A stretch of 64,000 bases of DNA from Acinetobacter bouvetii DSM 14964 = CIP 107468 (GTDB lineage Bacteria > Pseudomonadota > Gammaproteobacteria > Pseudomonadales > Moraxellaceae): NCBI RefSeq assembly GCF_000368865.1, contig NZ_KB849726.1, positions 93,408-157,407 on the forward strand, in the 5' to 3' direction. Below are positions 55,821 through 64,000 of this stretch, in pieces. The translations under genes were made by a program, and so were the position numbers. Positions within the stretch are counted from its first letter, which is position 1; every line of letters begins with the position of its first letter. The notes beneath the pieces are model-generated. The model made no database searches and had not been told where the DNA came from. It saw only the letters and a list, made by a program, of their open reading frames with translations.

Positions 55821-56621
55821 ATGATCGATGATGATTTTGATTTCGACCAGCCCGTGACGCGCATTCCGCAAAATTCAGGCAGTCAACAGAAACTCGGCAA
55901 TCAAATCTTAAAAATAGCGGCGCAATATTTGCAAACGATGGGTTCTGCATCTCACGCTCAACTGGTCGCTGAATTAAGGCAGCTTGCTGCGCAGGATGCC
56001 TATTTTGATGTATTGGCCGATCAGATTGAATTTGAAAGCGATGCGCCCATCGCCAATGACGCGTTAAATCTGCTGTATTTTTGGAAATTAGCGTCTGAAA
56101 AAGAAAGCGGAATGGCTAATTTTGCTTTGCCGGCGCTTATAGAACAAGACTATTTTCAGCATGAAATGCTGTCTGCTGTTGATGCGCTGCAGATTGGCGG
56201 CAACCTGCCGCTGCACCGTCAAGTCATTGAGCAGTGCTTCAAGATGTATGCACAAGAATGTTACGCAGGCTGCGTGACGGTGCTGTATGGGCAGATTGAA
56301 GGCATTTTGACGGAAGCATTGGCAGAGCGCGGCTATTTGCAGCTGAATCAAAGCAAATATATTGATGTCTATAAAATTGTGCCGGGGCTGAAAGGCCATG
56401 AAGTGAAAAGTTTATGGCATAAGGTGAAAATCGCCAGCGATATTACCCCTTACTTTTTAGAACTGCAGGCTTTGAAAATGGACAATAGTTCAACGGTGAC
56501 TGCGACCCGCCATAATATTGTGCATGGTTCAGACGTAGAGCACTTCACCCGCGCACGCAGTTTTATTCTGTTTATTTGGCTGTTTGCGGTGATCAGTTTT
56601 ATCAGTACGGTGAAGAAGTAA
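55821..56621 (+). CDS. Hypothetical protein with HEPN-like RxxxxH motif (266 aa)
   Basis: The N-terminal third is acidic and then helical (KLGNQILKIAAQYLQTM). The middle contains VTVLYGQIEGILTEALAERGYL, and near the C-terminus TATRHNIVHGSD gives Arg230 and His235, the Rx4-6H pattern typical of HEPN ribonuclease-type domains in which RN/RHxxxHG closes the second long helix. The last 22 residues are hydrophobic (FILFIWLFAVISFIS), possibly a membrane tail. The function is unknown; the HEPN assignment is inference from the motif. Confidence 0.6.
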   Translation: MIDDDFDFDQPVTRIPQNSGSQQKLGNQILKIAAQYLQTMGSASHAQLVAELRQLAAQDAYFDVLADQIEFESDAPIANDALNLLYFWKLASEKESGMANFALPALIEQDYFQHEMLSAVDALQIGGNLPLHRQVIEQCFKMYAQECYAGCVTVLYGQIEGILTEALAERGYLQLNQSKYIDVYKIVPGLKGHEVKSLWHKVKIASDITPYFLELQALKMDNSSTVTATRHNIVHGSDVEHFTRARSFILFIWLFAVISFISTVKK

Positions 56622-56768
56622 ACTCCTGTTTTATGGCTTGGGTTCGGCTGTGGTGAGGTTTATTTCAGTTTGTTATAAAGTGTATCGAAATGATGCTGCG
56701 ACTTTATTTAATCCGATGAGATGTTATATCTATTGTTAGACAATTCATATAATTAAGAGGGTATAAAG

Positions 56769-57224
56769 ATGAGCAAGTCACAGCTGGATGAACTGAAAAA
56801 TAAAGCCGCTGAGCTGGACGAAAAAGTAAAGCATTCGGCGCAGGAAGCCAAGCTGCAGGGTGAAAAAGCGCTGGATGATTTAAAGCATACGGCTAAAGAA
56901 GCTAAACTGCATGCAGAAGCCAAGCTTGACGATTTAAAGCATGAAGCAAAGGCGCAGCATGCCGAAGATAAAGCCGCTTTACAGGAAAAGGCCGATGATT
57001 TGAAGGCTAAAGCTGAAGCTGCGAAAGCATCCGCCCAGGAAAAATTTGATCATCTGAAAGAAGAAGCGGGCCAAAAGCTGGATGAGGCTAAGCAGAAAGC
57101 TGCAGAATTAAAGCAGGAAGCCTCTGTCAAGCTGGATGAGTTAAAAGTTCACGCCACAGAAAAATTTGATGAGCTGAAAAAGAAAACCACAGAGACTTTA
57201 GGCAAGTTTAAAAAAGGCGATTAG
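56769..57224 (+). CDS. Charged amphipathic coiled-coil protein, LEA/apolipoprotein-like (151 aa)
   Basis: The entire protein is built of imperfect 11-residue repeats rich in Lys, Ala, Glu, Asp and Leu (KLDDLKHEAKA, KLDELKVHATE, KFDELKKKTTE). No signal peptide or membrane segment is seen. Such proteins form long amphipathic helices and resemble late-embryogenesis-abundant or apolipoprotein-like proteins that stabilise membranes or proteins under drying or other stress. That role is inference. AGAGGG precedes the ATG, and a strong terminator follows. Confidence 0.75.
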   Translation: MSKSQLDELKNKAAELDEKVKHSAQEAKLQGEKALDDLKHTAKEAKLHAEAKLDDLKHEAKAQHAEDKAALQEKADDLKAKAEAAKASAQEKFDHLKEEAGQKLDEAKQKAAELKQEASVKLDELKVHATEKFDELKKKTTETLGKFKKGD

Positions 57225-57277
57225 GCATAATTTTATAATGCTGCAAGTGCAGGCTTGAAGAAGGCTGTGCTTGAATC

Positions 57278-57312
57278 AAAAAAACCCATTGCCTCGAGCA
57301 ATGGGTTTTTTT
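57278..57312. terminator. Bidirectional terminator after the coiled-coil gene
   Basis: AAAAAAACCCATTGC / GCAATGGGTTTTTTT with a CTCGA loop. Confidence 0.92.
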
Positions 57313-57370
57313 GATAAAGGATTCAGGTGCCATGCCAATGCGGCCTTTGCATGGCCATATCGTTTTAGAC

Positions 57371-57670
57371 TTATTTATTCAGGTTTTCAGTTTGAATCTG
57401 GCTGATTTTCCCATTCACCACAGTAATGACATAGCGCATGTTTTCAATTTCATAGGTGTAATCAATCGCCAAGTCTTCTTTTTGATCTTTCTGCGGCAGT
57501 ACGTATGAATTTACCGTGATGGGAGATGCTTTCATCCGCATCTGCATGTCTTCAACAGAATCCCCCAGCGTAATTGACTGGCGCTCTGCCGTGAGAAAGG
57601 TCTCTACATTCATGCCGGCATGGCTTAAGCCTGCGGCAGCAAACCAAAGCATAAAGACTAATTTTTTCAT
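57371..57670 (-). CDS. Exported hypothetical protein (99 aa)
   Basis: The start is placed at the ATG at 57670, because GGGGGAA lies just before it; the frame is open 13 codons further upstream without a ribosome-binding site. The first 18 or so residues are a signal peptide (MKKLVFMLWFAAAGLSHAG). The mature part is small with alternating polar and hydrophobic strands (YTYEIENMRYVITVVNGKISQIQ), which resembles the periplasmic SmpA/OmlA-like fold in outline, though I cannot confirm that. Convergent with the coiled-coil gene. Confidence 0.65.
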   Translation of the reverse strand: MKKLVFMLWFAAAGLSHAGMNVETFLTAERQSITLGDSVEDMQMRMKASPITVNSYVLPQKDQKEDLAIDYTYEIENMRYVITVVNGKISQIQTENLNK

Positions 57671-58052
57671 TTTAATTCCCCCAATAATACATAAAATGCA
57701 TTTCCACACATCAATTCGGCCTACAGCAGGCAGATTCAGTCCATATTTTCCGGACGTTGCTGGACTATCACAGTCTTTTATACGTTTAATGCTGTGCGCA
57801 AGCGTTAATCTATTGACAGTAAGGCCAGGCTTGCGGCAAATAAAAGCGTCTAGCGGCCAATGCTGAAATTTATATCAAAAAAACATTCGAACTGTATTGT
57901 TGAAATGTATCTGAAAGAGAAATAAAACCAAGCATTTTGATTGGATTTTTAGCTTTATCCTGCATCTTCTTAAATCCGGTGCTTAACCTAGACTCTATTT
58001 GCCGTTAAACTATCAGTAATCTGCTGTATTTTCGCTTTTTTGGAGTAACTTT
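57671..58052. other. Intergenic region between an exported-protein gene and mrp
   Basis: About 380 bases that must hold both divergent promoters. No operator, repeat or small gene was recognised. Confidence 0.4.
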
Positions 58053-59321
58053 ATGTCTTGGCTTTCTTCGCTTAAATCGGTCTTTTCACCCTCGCAGGAA
58101 GTCAAGGAAGATGAAATTCAGCACGTGCTGCAAAGCTATCTGCTGCCCAATTCAGCGCATGCGCTAAAAGACCGCATTACCCAAATCAATGTGCAGGGGC
58201 AGGTCTTGCAAATCACGATTAATACCTTTCCCTCTGAAGCGGATGACCTGCAAAAAATTCATGATGATTTAGCCGATGCTTTGGAAAAATGCGGGATTAC
58301 TGAATTAAACATGCATGTGATTCAGCAAAAAACGGGGCATAGCTCAGGCGGCTGCGGGCATAACCATGCAGAAGGCGAAAGCTGTTCCAGCCAGCCAAAA
58401 GCAGAAAATACAGCGCCCAAAAACAATCTGCCGCCAGTCGTCGATGCTTCGGCTTCAGCGCCTGAACAGCCTGCAGAAGCTGATCCAAACAATCCGCCCA
58501 TTCAAAAAGCGGCGCCGCAGCAGCGCGATGTGCCAAAGCATCCGCGCATTCAAAATGTGATTTTAGTGTCATCAGGCAAAGGCGGTGTCGGCAAATCGAC
58601 AACGACCGTCAATCTGGCTTTGGCGCTGCAAAAACTGGGTTTAAAAGTGGGGGTGTTAGATGCCGATATCTATGGCCCAAGCATTCCGACCATGCTGGGA
58701 AATGCCGGCAGAACGCCAATGATTGAAGCAGAGCATTTTGTGCCGCTGGATGCTTATGGACTTGCTGTGCTGTCCATCGGCCATTTAACGGGCGATCACA
58801 ATACCCCAGTGGCATGGCGCGGCCCGAAAGCGACTGGCGCGCTGATGCAGCTGTTCAATCAAACTCTATGGCCTGATTTAGACGTGCTGATGATTGATAT
58901 GCCGCCGGGTACAGGCGATATTCAGCTGACGCTGGCGCAGCGCATTCCAGTAACGGGCGCGGTGATTGTGACAACACCGCAAAATGTGGCGCTGATGGAT
59001 GCCACCAAAGGCATTGAGCTGTTTAACCGCGTACAGATTCCTGTCATGGGCGTGGTGGAAAATATGTCGACCCATATCTGCTCAAATTGCGGATTTGAAG
59101 AACAGATTTTTGGTACAGGCGGCGGCGATAAATTAGCTGAACAGTACCATATTCCGTTACTGGGTCGATTGCCGCTGAATGTGCAGATCCGTGAAAATGC
59201 CGATGCAGGTAAGCCTTCAGTCCTGGCGGAAGACAGTGCTGCCGAGGGCTACATGGCCATTGCTGAGCGTATTGCTGAAAAACTGCCAAAAGCAGAGAAA
59301 GATCAAAGCCGTATTTTCTAA
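58053..59321 (+). CDS. apbC: Mrp/ApbC-type iron-sulphur cluster carrier ATPase
   Basis: This P-loop ATPase of the Mrp/NBP35 group holds and delivers iron-sulphur clusters. Residues 20-90 are a MIP18/DUF59-like domain. The deviant Walker A is SSGKGGVGKSTTTVNLALAL near residue 175, and MIDMPPGTGDIQLTL and NMSTHICSNCGFEE (the CxxC that binds the cluster) follow. Between the domains is an unusual His/Cys-rich linker (HSSGGCGHNHAEGESC, residues 96-111) plus an acidic Pro/Ala stretch. Length 422 residues, longer than E. coli Mrp (about 369) because of this linker. In many gammaproteobacteria it lies beside metG and dcd; here four genes separate it from metG. Confidence 0.95.
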   Translation: MSWLSSLKSVFSPSQEVKEDEIQHVLQSYLLPNSAHALKDRITQINVQGQVLQITINTFPSEADDLQKIHDDLADALEKCGITELNMHVIQQKTGHSSGGCGHNHAEGESCSSQPKAENTAPKNNLPPVVDASASAPEQPAEADPNNPPIQKAAPQQRDVPKHPRIQNVILVSSGKGGVGKSTTTVNLALALQKLGLKVGVLDADIYGPSIPTMLGNAGRTPMIEAEHFVPLDAYGLAVLSIGHLTGDHNTPVAWRGPKATGALMQLFNQTLWPDLDVLMIDMPPGTGDIQLTLAQRIPVTGAVIVTTPQNVALMDATKGIELFNRVQIPVMGVVENMSTHICSNCGFEEQIFGTGGGDKLAEQYHIPLLGRLPLNVQIRENADAGKPSVLAEDSAAEGYMAIAERIAEKLPKAEKDQSRIF

Positions 59322-59337
59322 TTATGGCTTGATTCCT

Positions 59338-59360
59338 AAACCAGCTCAGGCTGGTTTTTT
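59338..59360 (+). terminator. Terminator after mrp/apbC
   Basis: CCAGC-TCAG-GCTGG followed by six T residues, 19 bases after the stop. Confidence 0.82.
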
Positions 59361-59621
59361 GAATCTGTGAGCGCAAATTAAAATGTAATATTCTTTTTGT
59401 TATTAAGGGTTTTGTGCGCATTAAATAACGTTAAATGCTTATTTTGTGTGAAATTTAATCATATGTGACTCTTTGGTTACAGCAATATGCTTTTTTTAAG
59501 TTATTGAATAATATTGTTTTAGTTTAAGTTGCTTGAAAATTATATATTGGCTTACAAATCTTGTTTTGCCAGCGCACTTGAAGTGATTTAATCTGCGCTC
59601 ACTCAAAGGTGAGTTTTTCGT
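59361..59621. other. AT-rich intergenic region before the second LysE gene
   Basis: About 260 AT-rich bases with no gene. The last part (CAAAGGTGAG) provides the ribosome-binding site of the LysE gene. Confidence 0.4.
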
Positions 59622-60212
59622 ATGATTACATGGTTTTTCATTGGCTTAGTCGTCACAATTTTACTGACTCCAGGCCCGACCAATACCTTGCTGGCATCAT
59701 CAGGCATACAGGTAGGTGTACGTAAATCTTTCCGCCTCATTCCCGCAGAAGCATTCGGTTATCTTATCTCTATAAGCTTATGGGGATGCCTGATTGGAAA
59801 AGTGACAGCGCAAATGCCGTTGCTGCCAATGATTCTAAAATTATTCAGCGCAGCCTATATTCTTTATCTGGCTATACGCGCATGGAAAATGTCCAACGTC
59901 ACTGAAGACTACAATCAAGTGTCGATTGGCCCAGTACATTTGTTTGCGGCAACCTTGCTCAACCCGAAAGCGCTGTTATTTGCATCTGCGATTTTCCCTG
60001 CGATTGCTTGGGTGGATCCCCGCTATTATGTAGCGCATATGCTGGCATTTTTGTTGATGCTGATTCCAATTGCATTTGTTTGGACCGTTATTGGCTCAGT
60101 ATTAAATTCAAATAAAATCAGCTGGCTTAACCAAAGCACATTGCAAAAAACTGCATCGCTGGTGTTGATGTGCTTCTCGGTATTAATGAGCTATACCGCA
60201 TTAACCGCATAA
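59622..60212 (+). CDS. LysE/RhtB-family exporter (196 aa)
   Basis: This 196-residue protein has six membrane segments and the family motif LLTPGPTNTLLASSGIQVGVRKS at the N-terminus, with LNPKALLFASAIFPAI in the middle. It is expected to export an amino acid or similar metabolite. AAAGGTGAG precedes the ATG. It is a distant paralogue of the LysE protein at 48843. The gene stands between mrp and dcd and has its own terminator. The substrate is unknown. Confidence 0.9.
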   Translation: MITWFFIGLVVTILLTPGPTNTLLASSGIQVGVRKSFRLIPAEAFGYLISISLWGCLIGKVTAQMPLLPMILKLFSAAYILYLAIRAWKMSNVTEDYNQVSIGPVHLFAATLLNPKALLFASAIFPAIAWVDPRYYVAHMLAFLLMLIPIAFVWTVIGSVLNSNKISWLNQSTLQKTASLVLMCFSVLMSYTALTA

Positions 60213-60230
60213 CCTTAAATTTTCATATAG

Positions 60231-60267
60231 ACCGTCTGTTTTAATCATTAAGGCAGACGGTTTTTTT
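60231..60267 (+). terminator. Terminator after the second LysE gene
   Basis: ACCGTCTG / CAGACGGT with a 15-base loop and a seven-T run. Confidence 0.88.
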
Positions 60268-60366
60268 GCTAATATATCTGCAGTAGGATTGGTTTGTTTT
60301 CATTACAGCCAATTTCAGTTAAAGTACCACGCAATAATTGAATTAACGCTTTTTGGATAGAGATAC

Positions 60367-60936
60367 ATGGCTATTAAGTCTGATCGTTGGATTCGCGAAA
60401 TGAGCGAAAAGCACGGCATGATTGAACCGTATGCAGAGAACCAAGTCCGTTATGATGAAAATGGTGAAAAACTGATTTCATACGGCGTATCCAGCTACGG
60501 CTATGATGTGCGCTGCGCGCGTGAATTTAAAGTTTTCACCAATGTGCATTCTGCAATTGTGGATCCAAAAAACTTTGATGATAAAAGCTTTATTGATATC
60601 GAGTCCGATGTCTGCATTATTCCGCCAAATTCATTCGCTTTGGCGCGTACAGTGGAGTATTTCCGCATTCCGCGTAATGTGCTGACCGTCTGCCTAGGCA
60701 AGTCGACCTATGCGCGCTGCGGCATTATTGTGAATGTCACACCGCTTGAACCTGAATGGGAAGGCCACGTCACATTAGAATTCTCAAACACGACCAATTT
60801 GCCGGCGCGCATCTACGCGGGCGAAGGTGTGGCGCAAATGCTGTTCTTTGAATCTGATGAAGTGTGTGAAACCTCTTATAAAGACCGCGGCGGCAAGTAT
60901 CAAGGCCAAACGGGTGTGACTTTGCCGAAAGCATAA
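60367..60936 (+). CDS. dcd: dCTP deaminase
   Basis: Dcd converts dCTP to dUTP, the first step of dTTP synthesis in this lineage. It is 189 residues, with [38 protein letters not shown] (catalytic and nucleotide-binding region) and VTLEFSNTT. The C-terminus closes over the active site ([14 protein letters not shown]). It works downstream of NrdAB in dNTP supply. It has its own upstream region and terminator. Confidence 0.97.
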   Translation: MAIKSDRWIREMSEKHGMIEPYAENQVRYDENGEKLISYGVSSYGYDVRCAREFKVFTNVHSAIVDPKNFDDKSFIDIESDVCIIPPNSFALARTVEYFRIPRNVLTVCLGKSTYARCGIIVNVTPLEPEWEGHVTLEFSNTTNLPARIYAGEGVAQMLFFESDEVCETSYKDRGGKYQGQTGVTLPKA

Positions 60937-60956
60937 GATGCGCAGGCAAAGCATAT

Positions 60957-60989
60957 AAAAAAGGCAGGTCATTTGATCTGCCTTTTTTA
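60957..60989 (+). terminator. Terminator after dcd
   Basis: AAAAAAGGCAGGTCA / TGATCTGCCTTTTTT, a strong stem with a T-run. Confidence 0.9.
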
Positions 60990-61693
60990 TATATGCTTTA
61001 CGTCCTGTCCTGAAATAAATTTTTCAGAGGCAGCAATTTTATGCAATCTGCTCAGGCGGCAGAGGCGGAAGGATTGCAAAGAAATGGATCAGGCGGTCAG
61101 CTGAGATATGTTCTGAGCATTTAGTGGATGCATTTCAAATGGCACTGCGCTATGTGAAAAATTGCACTGAGATGCCGATTCAGCATGTGGCCAGCGGATC
61201 AAAGCATGGCTTTATTCTGTAACTATCAGCCCCAGCCGATTTTACCGGCGGATGAAGATGGCTGTGCTCAGCAGGGCTTGCAGAATCAAACAGCCAAGAG
61301 AATATAAGCCGGCTTCTTAAACAGCAAGATGCAATGCAATGGCGAAGCTGGAACAGCCAAATGCTGGGTTTTGATGATTTTATCTCATTGTTGTTAAAAT
61401 TTTTTTTATTAAAAGAGAAGAAATTGAAAACCAAAATGTGAAACCGCGGCATTCAGCCAGCAGCAGCATGGGGATTGATAAAGAATACCGTCAATTTCTT
61501 TCAGGCCGGGGCATCATTCATCGGAAATGTTGCGGTTGAGATAGTTTGTTTTTGCATTTGATGAATTATTCAGCATAATAAAAAAGCATAACTTGGGTAA
61601 ATGCTGTTTTAAGATTTCACAAAAATATAAATGCCAAGTATAGGATGAAGCAAAAATAAAGATGCGGAGCATCTGATAAAAAGGAAGGTCGAG
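60990..61693. other. Long non-coding or decayed region upstream of the surface-protein genes
   Basis: About 700 bases without a convincing gene. Short open stretches in shifting frames (for example one ending VASGSKHGFIL at about 61222, and a separate one starting MQSAQAAEAEG at 61041) suggest an old, degraded coding sequence, but I could not name a family. A minus-strand 90-codon frame has no ribosome-binding site. The last 150 bases are AT-rich and likely carry the promoter of the following gene. Confidence 0.45.
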
Positions 61694-63403
61694 ATGACTT
61701 ATATTATAAAGAAGACAAGGTTTGCTCGATCTTGTCTTGCCAGTATGATTGCGCTGTGCAGCGCGGCATCAGTTCATGCACTTGAAACTTTGTCAGATCA
61801 ATCTCTTTCCGATACAACGGGAGAGGGGATCGCACTTTTACCTGAAAATTTTAAAATGGTGTTTCAGGGCGCTAAAGATATTTCATCCTCTTCGACCTAT
61901 GGCGCAGCGACAGATGCTGCATCTTTATTGGCAGCCTCTAAAAATGATACCGGCTTTATCCGGATTATTCCGACAGGGGAAAATTATAGCGGTTTAGCAT
62001 CTACAGTCACTGCTGCGGATGCCGCAGCAAAGCAGACCAAGGCGGATGTCTTTATTTATGGCTTAGCCTTGTCAAAAAGCGACGATCAGTTAAACCTGCG
62101 TTACAGCAACCAAGGGTTTACCTGGGGAACGTCAGCGAACCCGTGGTTATTCAGAGCGGGAACAGAAAGTCAGGTTCAGCAATTTCAAGCATCCAATGCG
62201 GCGGCAAATGTCGGGTATTTGGCATTGGAAGCGCCGCTGGCGACCGTAGCGGCGGATGAAAGTGACAATAATATTAAATTAGGCTACTGGGCGGATGCGT
62301 TCTCCCGAAAATGGGGCTCAAGCAATGCAGTAAATGTTATTACTGGCGCGCCTGTGGCAGTGCCAATGACATCAGATGCAACGAATGATCAGAACTTAGA
62401 TAAAAATCAACGTTTACGTTTTCAATTTGTTGCCAATGGCTTGAGCTTGAACGGTTCTCAAGTCAGGCTGTTTCAGACGCAAAGTTCAAGTGTGACACAG
62501 CAGAATCAGACACTGGGTATGGCCAGTATCCTGCGGCTGAACACAAATGATAATCCCCAGAGCATAAAATCGACAGACACTGATTTAAATGCAAAAGCGA
62601 TACGGATCAGTACGGCTGCTATAGATGACGGCAGTTATTCTACGCCGGCATTAAATGGTTCTTCTGCGCCAACCTTCAATAGTACGGAAGGCCTGTATAT
62701 ATATAGCCCCAATATCAACTTGGTCTTAGGGAATATGTACCAGCCATTTATTGTCGGGTCGGAAGGGAAAAATATTATTTTAGAAGTGACCGCAATTCCG
62801 AATGTTGCGAGTATTTATAATAAAATTTATACGCATTATAAAGATGCAGAAGCAACGTATGCTGTAAATGCTTCTGGCGGATATTATAAATCTAAATCCG
62901 GCGCTTATTACAGCGTTCAGAATTTCAGCAGTGTATCCACTTTTTATAAAAAGATAGTCGATACAGCCAACAACGTCACTAGCTATGTTGCAGACAGTGC
63001 GGGCACCTATGTAAAAGACAATGTGAGCGGCGGTTTTGTTGAATTGGGATATACCAGCAGCATCAGTGCGCCCACTAAATATGCAATCAGCAACCAGTCA
63101 GCTTTAGATGCGCTGGCAAATCAATATAAAGGCAGCACCTGTAATGTCGCTGTTTGCGGAACAAATGGCGCACAAGTGAATGGCACAAGCTATCAAGGTA
63201 CCAATGCAACACATAGCAGTATTTCAATGGGTACGGTAGCGCGTGATGCCTCTGCAAATACTTTAATTGCAAACCGGGACAGTACGGCTACAGGCATTAT
63301 GTTTAAAAGTGCTGCGGCAGGGGCAGCAGCGGTTAATTTAGGATCTGCGGCGATAGATGGCGTATTAATTCAGCATCTTAAAATTAAAACTACAGGCTTA
63401 TAG
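61694..63403 (+). CDS. Secreted surface-type protein, FilA-like (569 aa)
   Basis: The protein has a signal peptide (cleavage near residue 29, SVHA/LE) and then LETLSDQSLSDTTGEGIALL, a motif that in Acinetobacter surface proteins follows the signal peptide (a leucine-rich 'L-x-LSD-x-x-LSDxTG' sequence). The remainder is rich in Ser, Thr, Ala, Asn and Gly with beta-strand character, typical of an outer-membrane or filament-like protein. Gene order with the next gene resembles the Acinetobacter fil cluster (FilA first), which is linked to pilus-like structures; this is from memory. AAAGGAAGG precedes the ATG. Confidence 0.7.
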   Translation: MTYIIKKTRFARSCLASMIALCSAASVHALETLSDQSLSDTTGEGIALLPENFKMVFQGAKDISSSSTYGAATDAASLLAASKNDTGFIRIIPTGENYSGLASTVTAADAAAKQTKADVFIYGLALSKSDDQLNLRYSNQGFTWGTSANPWLFRAGTESQVQQFQASNAAANVGYLALEAPLATVAADESDNNIKLGYWADAFSRKWGSSNAVNVITGAPVAVPMTSDATNDQNLDKNQRLRFQFVANGLSLNGSQVRLFQTQSSSVTQQNQTLGMASILRLNTNDNPQSIKSTDTDLNAKAIRISTAAIDDGSYSTPALNGSSAPTFNSTEGLYIYSPNINLVLGNMYQPFIVGSEGKNIILEVTAIPNVASIYNKIYTHYKDAEATYAVNASGGYYKSKSGAYYSVQNFSSVSTFYKKIVDTANNVTSYVADSAGTYVKDNVSGGFVELGYTSSISAPTKYAISNQSALDALANQYKGSTCNVAVCGTNGAQVNGTSYQGTNATHSSISMGTVARDASANTLIANRDSTATGIMFKSAAAGAAAVNLGSAAIDGVLIQHLKIKTTGL

Positions 63404-63413
63404 GAGCTAAAGC

Positions 63414-64000
63414 ATGCTAAAAAAAATAATGGCTTCTATTTTGCTGATATCTTCAGGCGCCGCTCAGGCGGGATTAGTCAATTTAAATAATGAAGATATG
63501 CAATCCATTGCCGGTCAAGGCGGCGCAGACTTGAGCTGGACTTTGTCTTTGAATCATAAATATGCCAATGATATGAGCTTAAAAACCATTTCCACTGTAG
63601 ATGCCACTGGCAAAACGACAGCCGCCAATTATGGGTATTCGTGCGTAAATAATATTATGTGCCGTCTGGCGATTGCGCCGAATAATCATGTGGACAGTTC
63701 TGGAAACAAGAAATGGCTGGTATTTAAGCAAATTCAAGGCACTCTTCAAATTGATAAGTTTTCATTGGATGGATCAACCATTCTAAATAAGGACAATAAA
63801 GCTCAAACTGCCATGCAGCTGAGCTTTTATGATGACAAGCCGCTCAAAATAAGGAACTTTGGTTTCGCGAATTTGTCTGTAGAGACTGGCGCAACGGCAT
63901 ATCAGAACTCAGCGACGTACACAACATTTAACTCAAATCAAAGTGTGCCGGATTTTGATAAAGGCGCTGAGACAGGATTCATGGGGCTGAATATGCATGG
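63414..64000 (+). CDS. Secreted surface-type protein, DUF6160/FilB-like (partial, 3' end beyond window)
   Basis: The ATG at 63414 follows TAGGAG and lies 10 bases after the previous stop, so the two genes are co-transcribed. The frame is open to the end of the window (195 codons). The signal peptide is MLKKIMASILLISSGAAQA, followed by GLVNLNNEDMQSIAGQGGADLSW, the same kind of 'L-x-x-LxxxxMxxxxGQGG' motif seen in the previous protein. The mature part is rich in Asn, Ser and Lys with beta character. Two cysteines (SCVNNIMC) may form a disulphide. Confidence 0.75.
   Translation, partial: MLKKIMASILLISSGAAQAGLVNLNNEDMQSIAGQGGADLSWTLSLNHKYANDMSLKTISTVDATGKTTAANYGYSCVNNIMCRLAIAPNNHVDSSGNKKWLVFKQIQGTLQIDKFSLDGSTILNKDNKAQTAMQLSFYDDKPLKIRNFGFANLSVETGATAYQNSATYTTFNSNQSVPDFDKGAETGFMGLNMH

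Noticed and set aside
61180..61452. 90-codon minus-strand frame before the surface-protein genes
   Set aside because: No start signal and no recognisable domain; treated as part of the decayed region.
1..64000. tRNA or rRNA genes
   Set aside because: No cloverleaf or rRNA-like sequence was recognised in the gaps by eye; a dedicated search (tRNAscan-SE, Rfam) would be needed to exclude them fully.

Overview
The window looks like an Acinetobacter chromosome segment. The evidence is a 13-gene NADH dehydrogenase operon with fused nuoCD, an adjacent BfmR/BfmS two-component pair whose BfmR sequence I recognise from Acinetobacter, class Ia ribonucleotide reductase genes with two ATP-cones in NrdA, moderate GC with Acinetobacter-like codon use, and two tandem surface-protein genes resembling the Acinetobacter Fil cluster. 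No rRNA, tRNA or CRISPR array was seen.

Layout. (1) 1-6830 is an AT-rich accessory block. It holds the 3' end of an RTX-type type I secreted protein, a gene cut by an IS3-family element whose own transposase carries a single-base deletion, a small XRE regulator, and a 1259-residue membrane-anchored YobI/KAP-like P-loop NTPase. It ends in a tandem 22-bp repeat that may be a transposon end. (2) 6850-11387 is nrdB, a 44-residue membrane protein gene and nrdA on the minus strand, with possible NrdR boxes and a perfect DnaA box upstream. (3) 11987-14420 is bfmRS. (4) 15462-30565 is nuoA-N, followed by a terminator. (5) 30691-34434 is upp, two cold-shock-domain genes (one fused to a membrane helix and an Excalibur domain), and a LysR gene divergent from fpr. 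(6) 34503-38820 is a hypothetical gene and the ethanolamine set eat-eutB-eutC. (7) 38954-44099 contains small membrane proteins, a CmpX-like mechanosensitive channel, a YhiN-type flavoprotein and a PLP-dependent deaminase/desulfhydrase. (8) 44160-47572 is an EmrAB-type efflux operon led by a TetR gene with a palindromic candidate operator. (9) 47805-50994 contains a lipoprotein, a DIP1984-like protein, a LysE exporter, a 37-residue protein and a periplasmic metallo-beta-lactamase-fold hydrolase. (10) 51125-52544 is an AT-rich two-gene pair of unknown function. (11) 52598-60936 is metG, several uncharacterised genes (one with a HEPN-like RxxxxH motif, one an amphipathic coiled-coil protein), mrp/apbC, a LysE exporter and dcd. 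(12) 61694-64000 is two secreted surface-type proteins, the second cut by the window end.

The housekeeping parts work together in ordinary ways: respiration (nuo), dNTP supply (nrdAB, dcd, upp), envelope stress control (bfmRS), ethanolamine use as a nitrogen/carbon source, and drug efflux. The least understood and most interesting parts are the AT-rich block at the left end, the AT-rich pair at 51125-52544, and the dispersed palindromic intergenic repeats. Functional statements rest on recognised motifs and gene order only; no database search was run.
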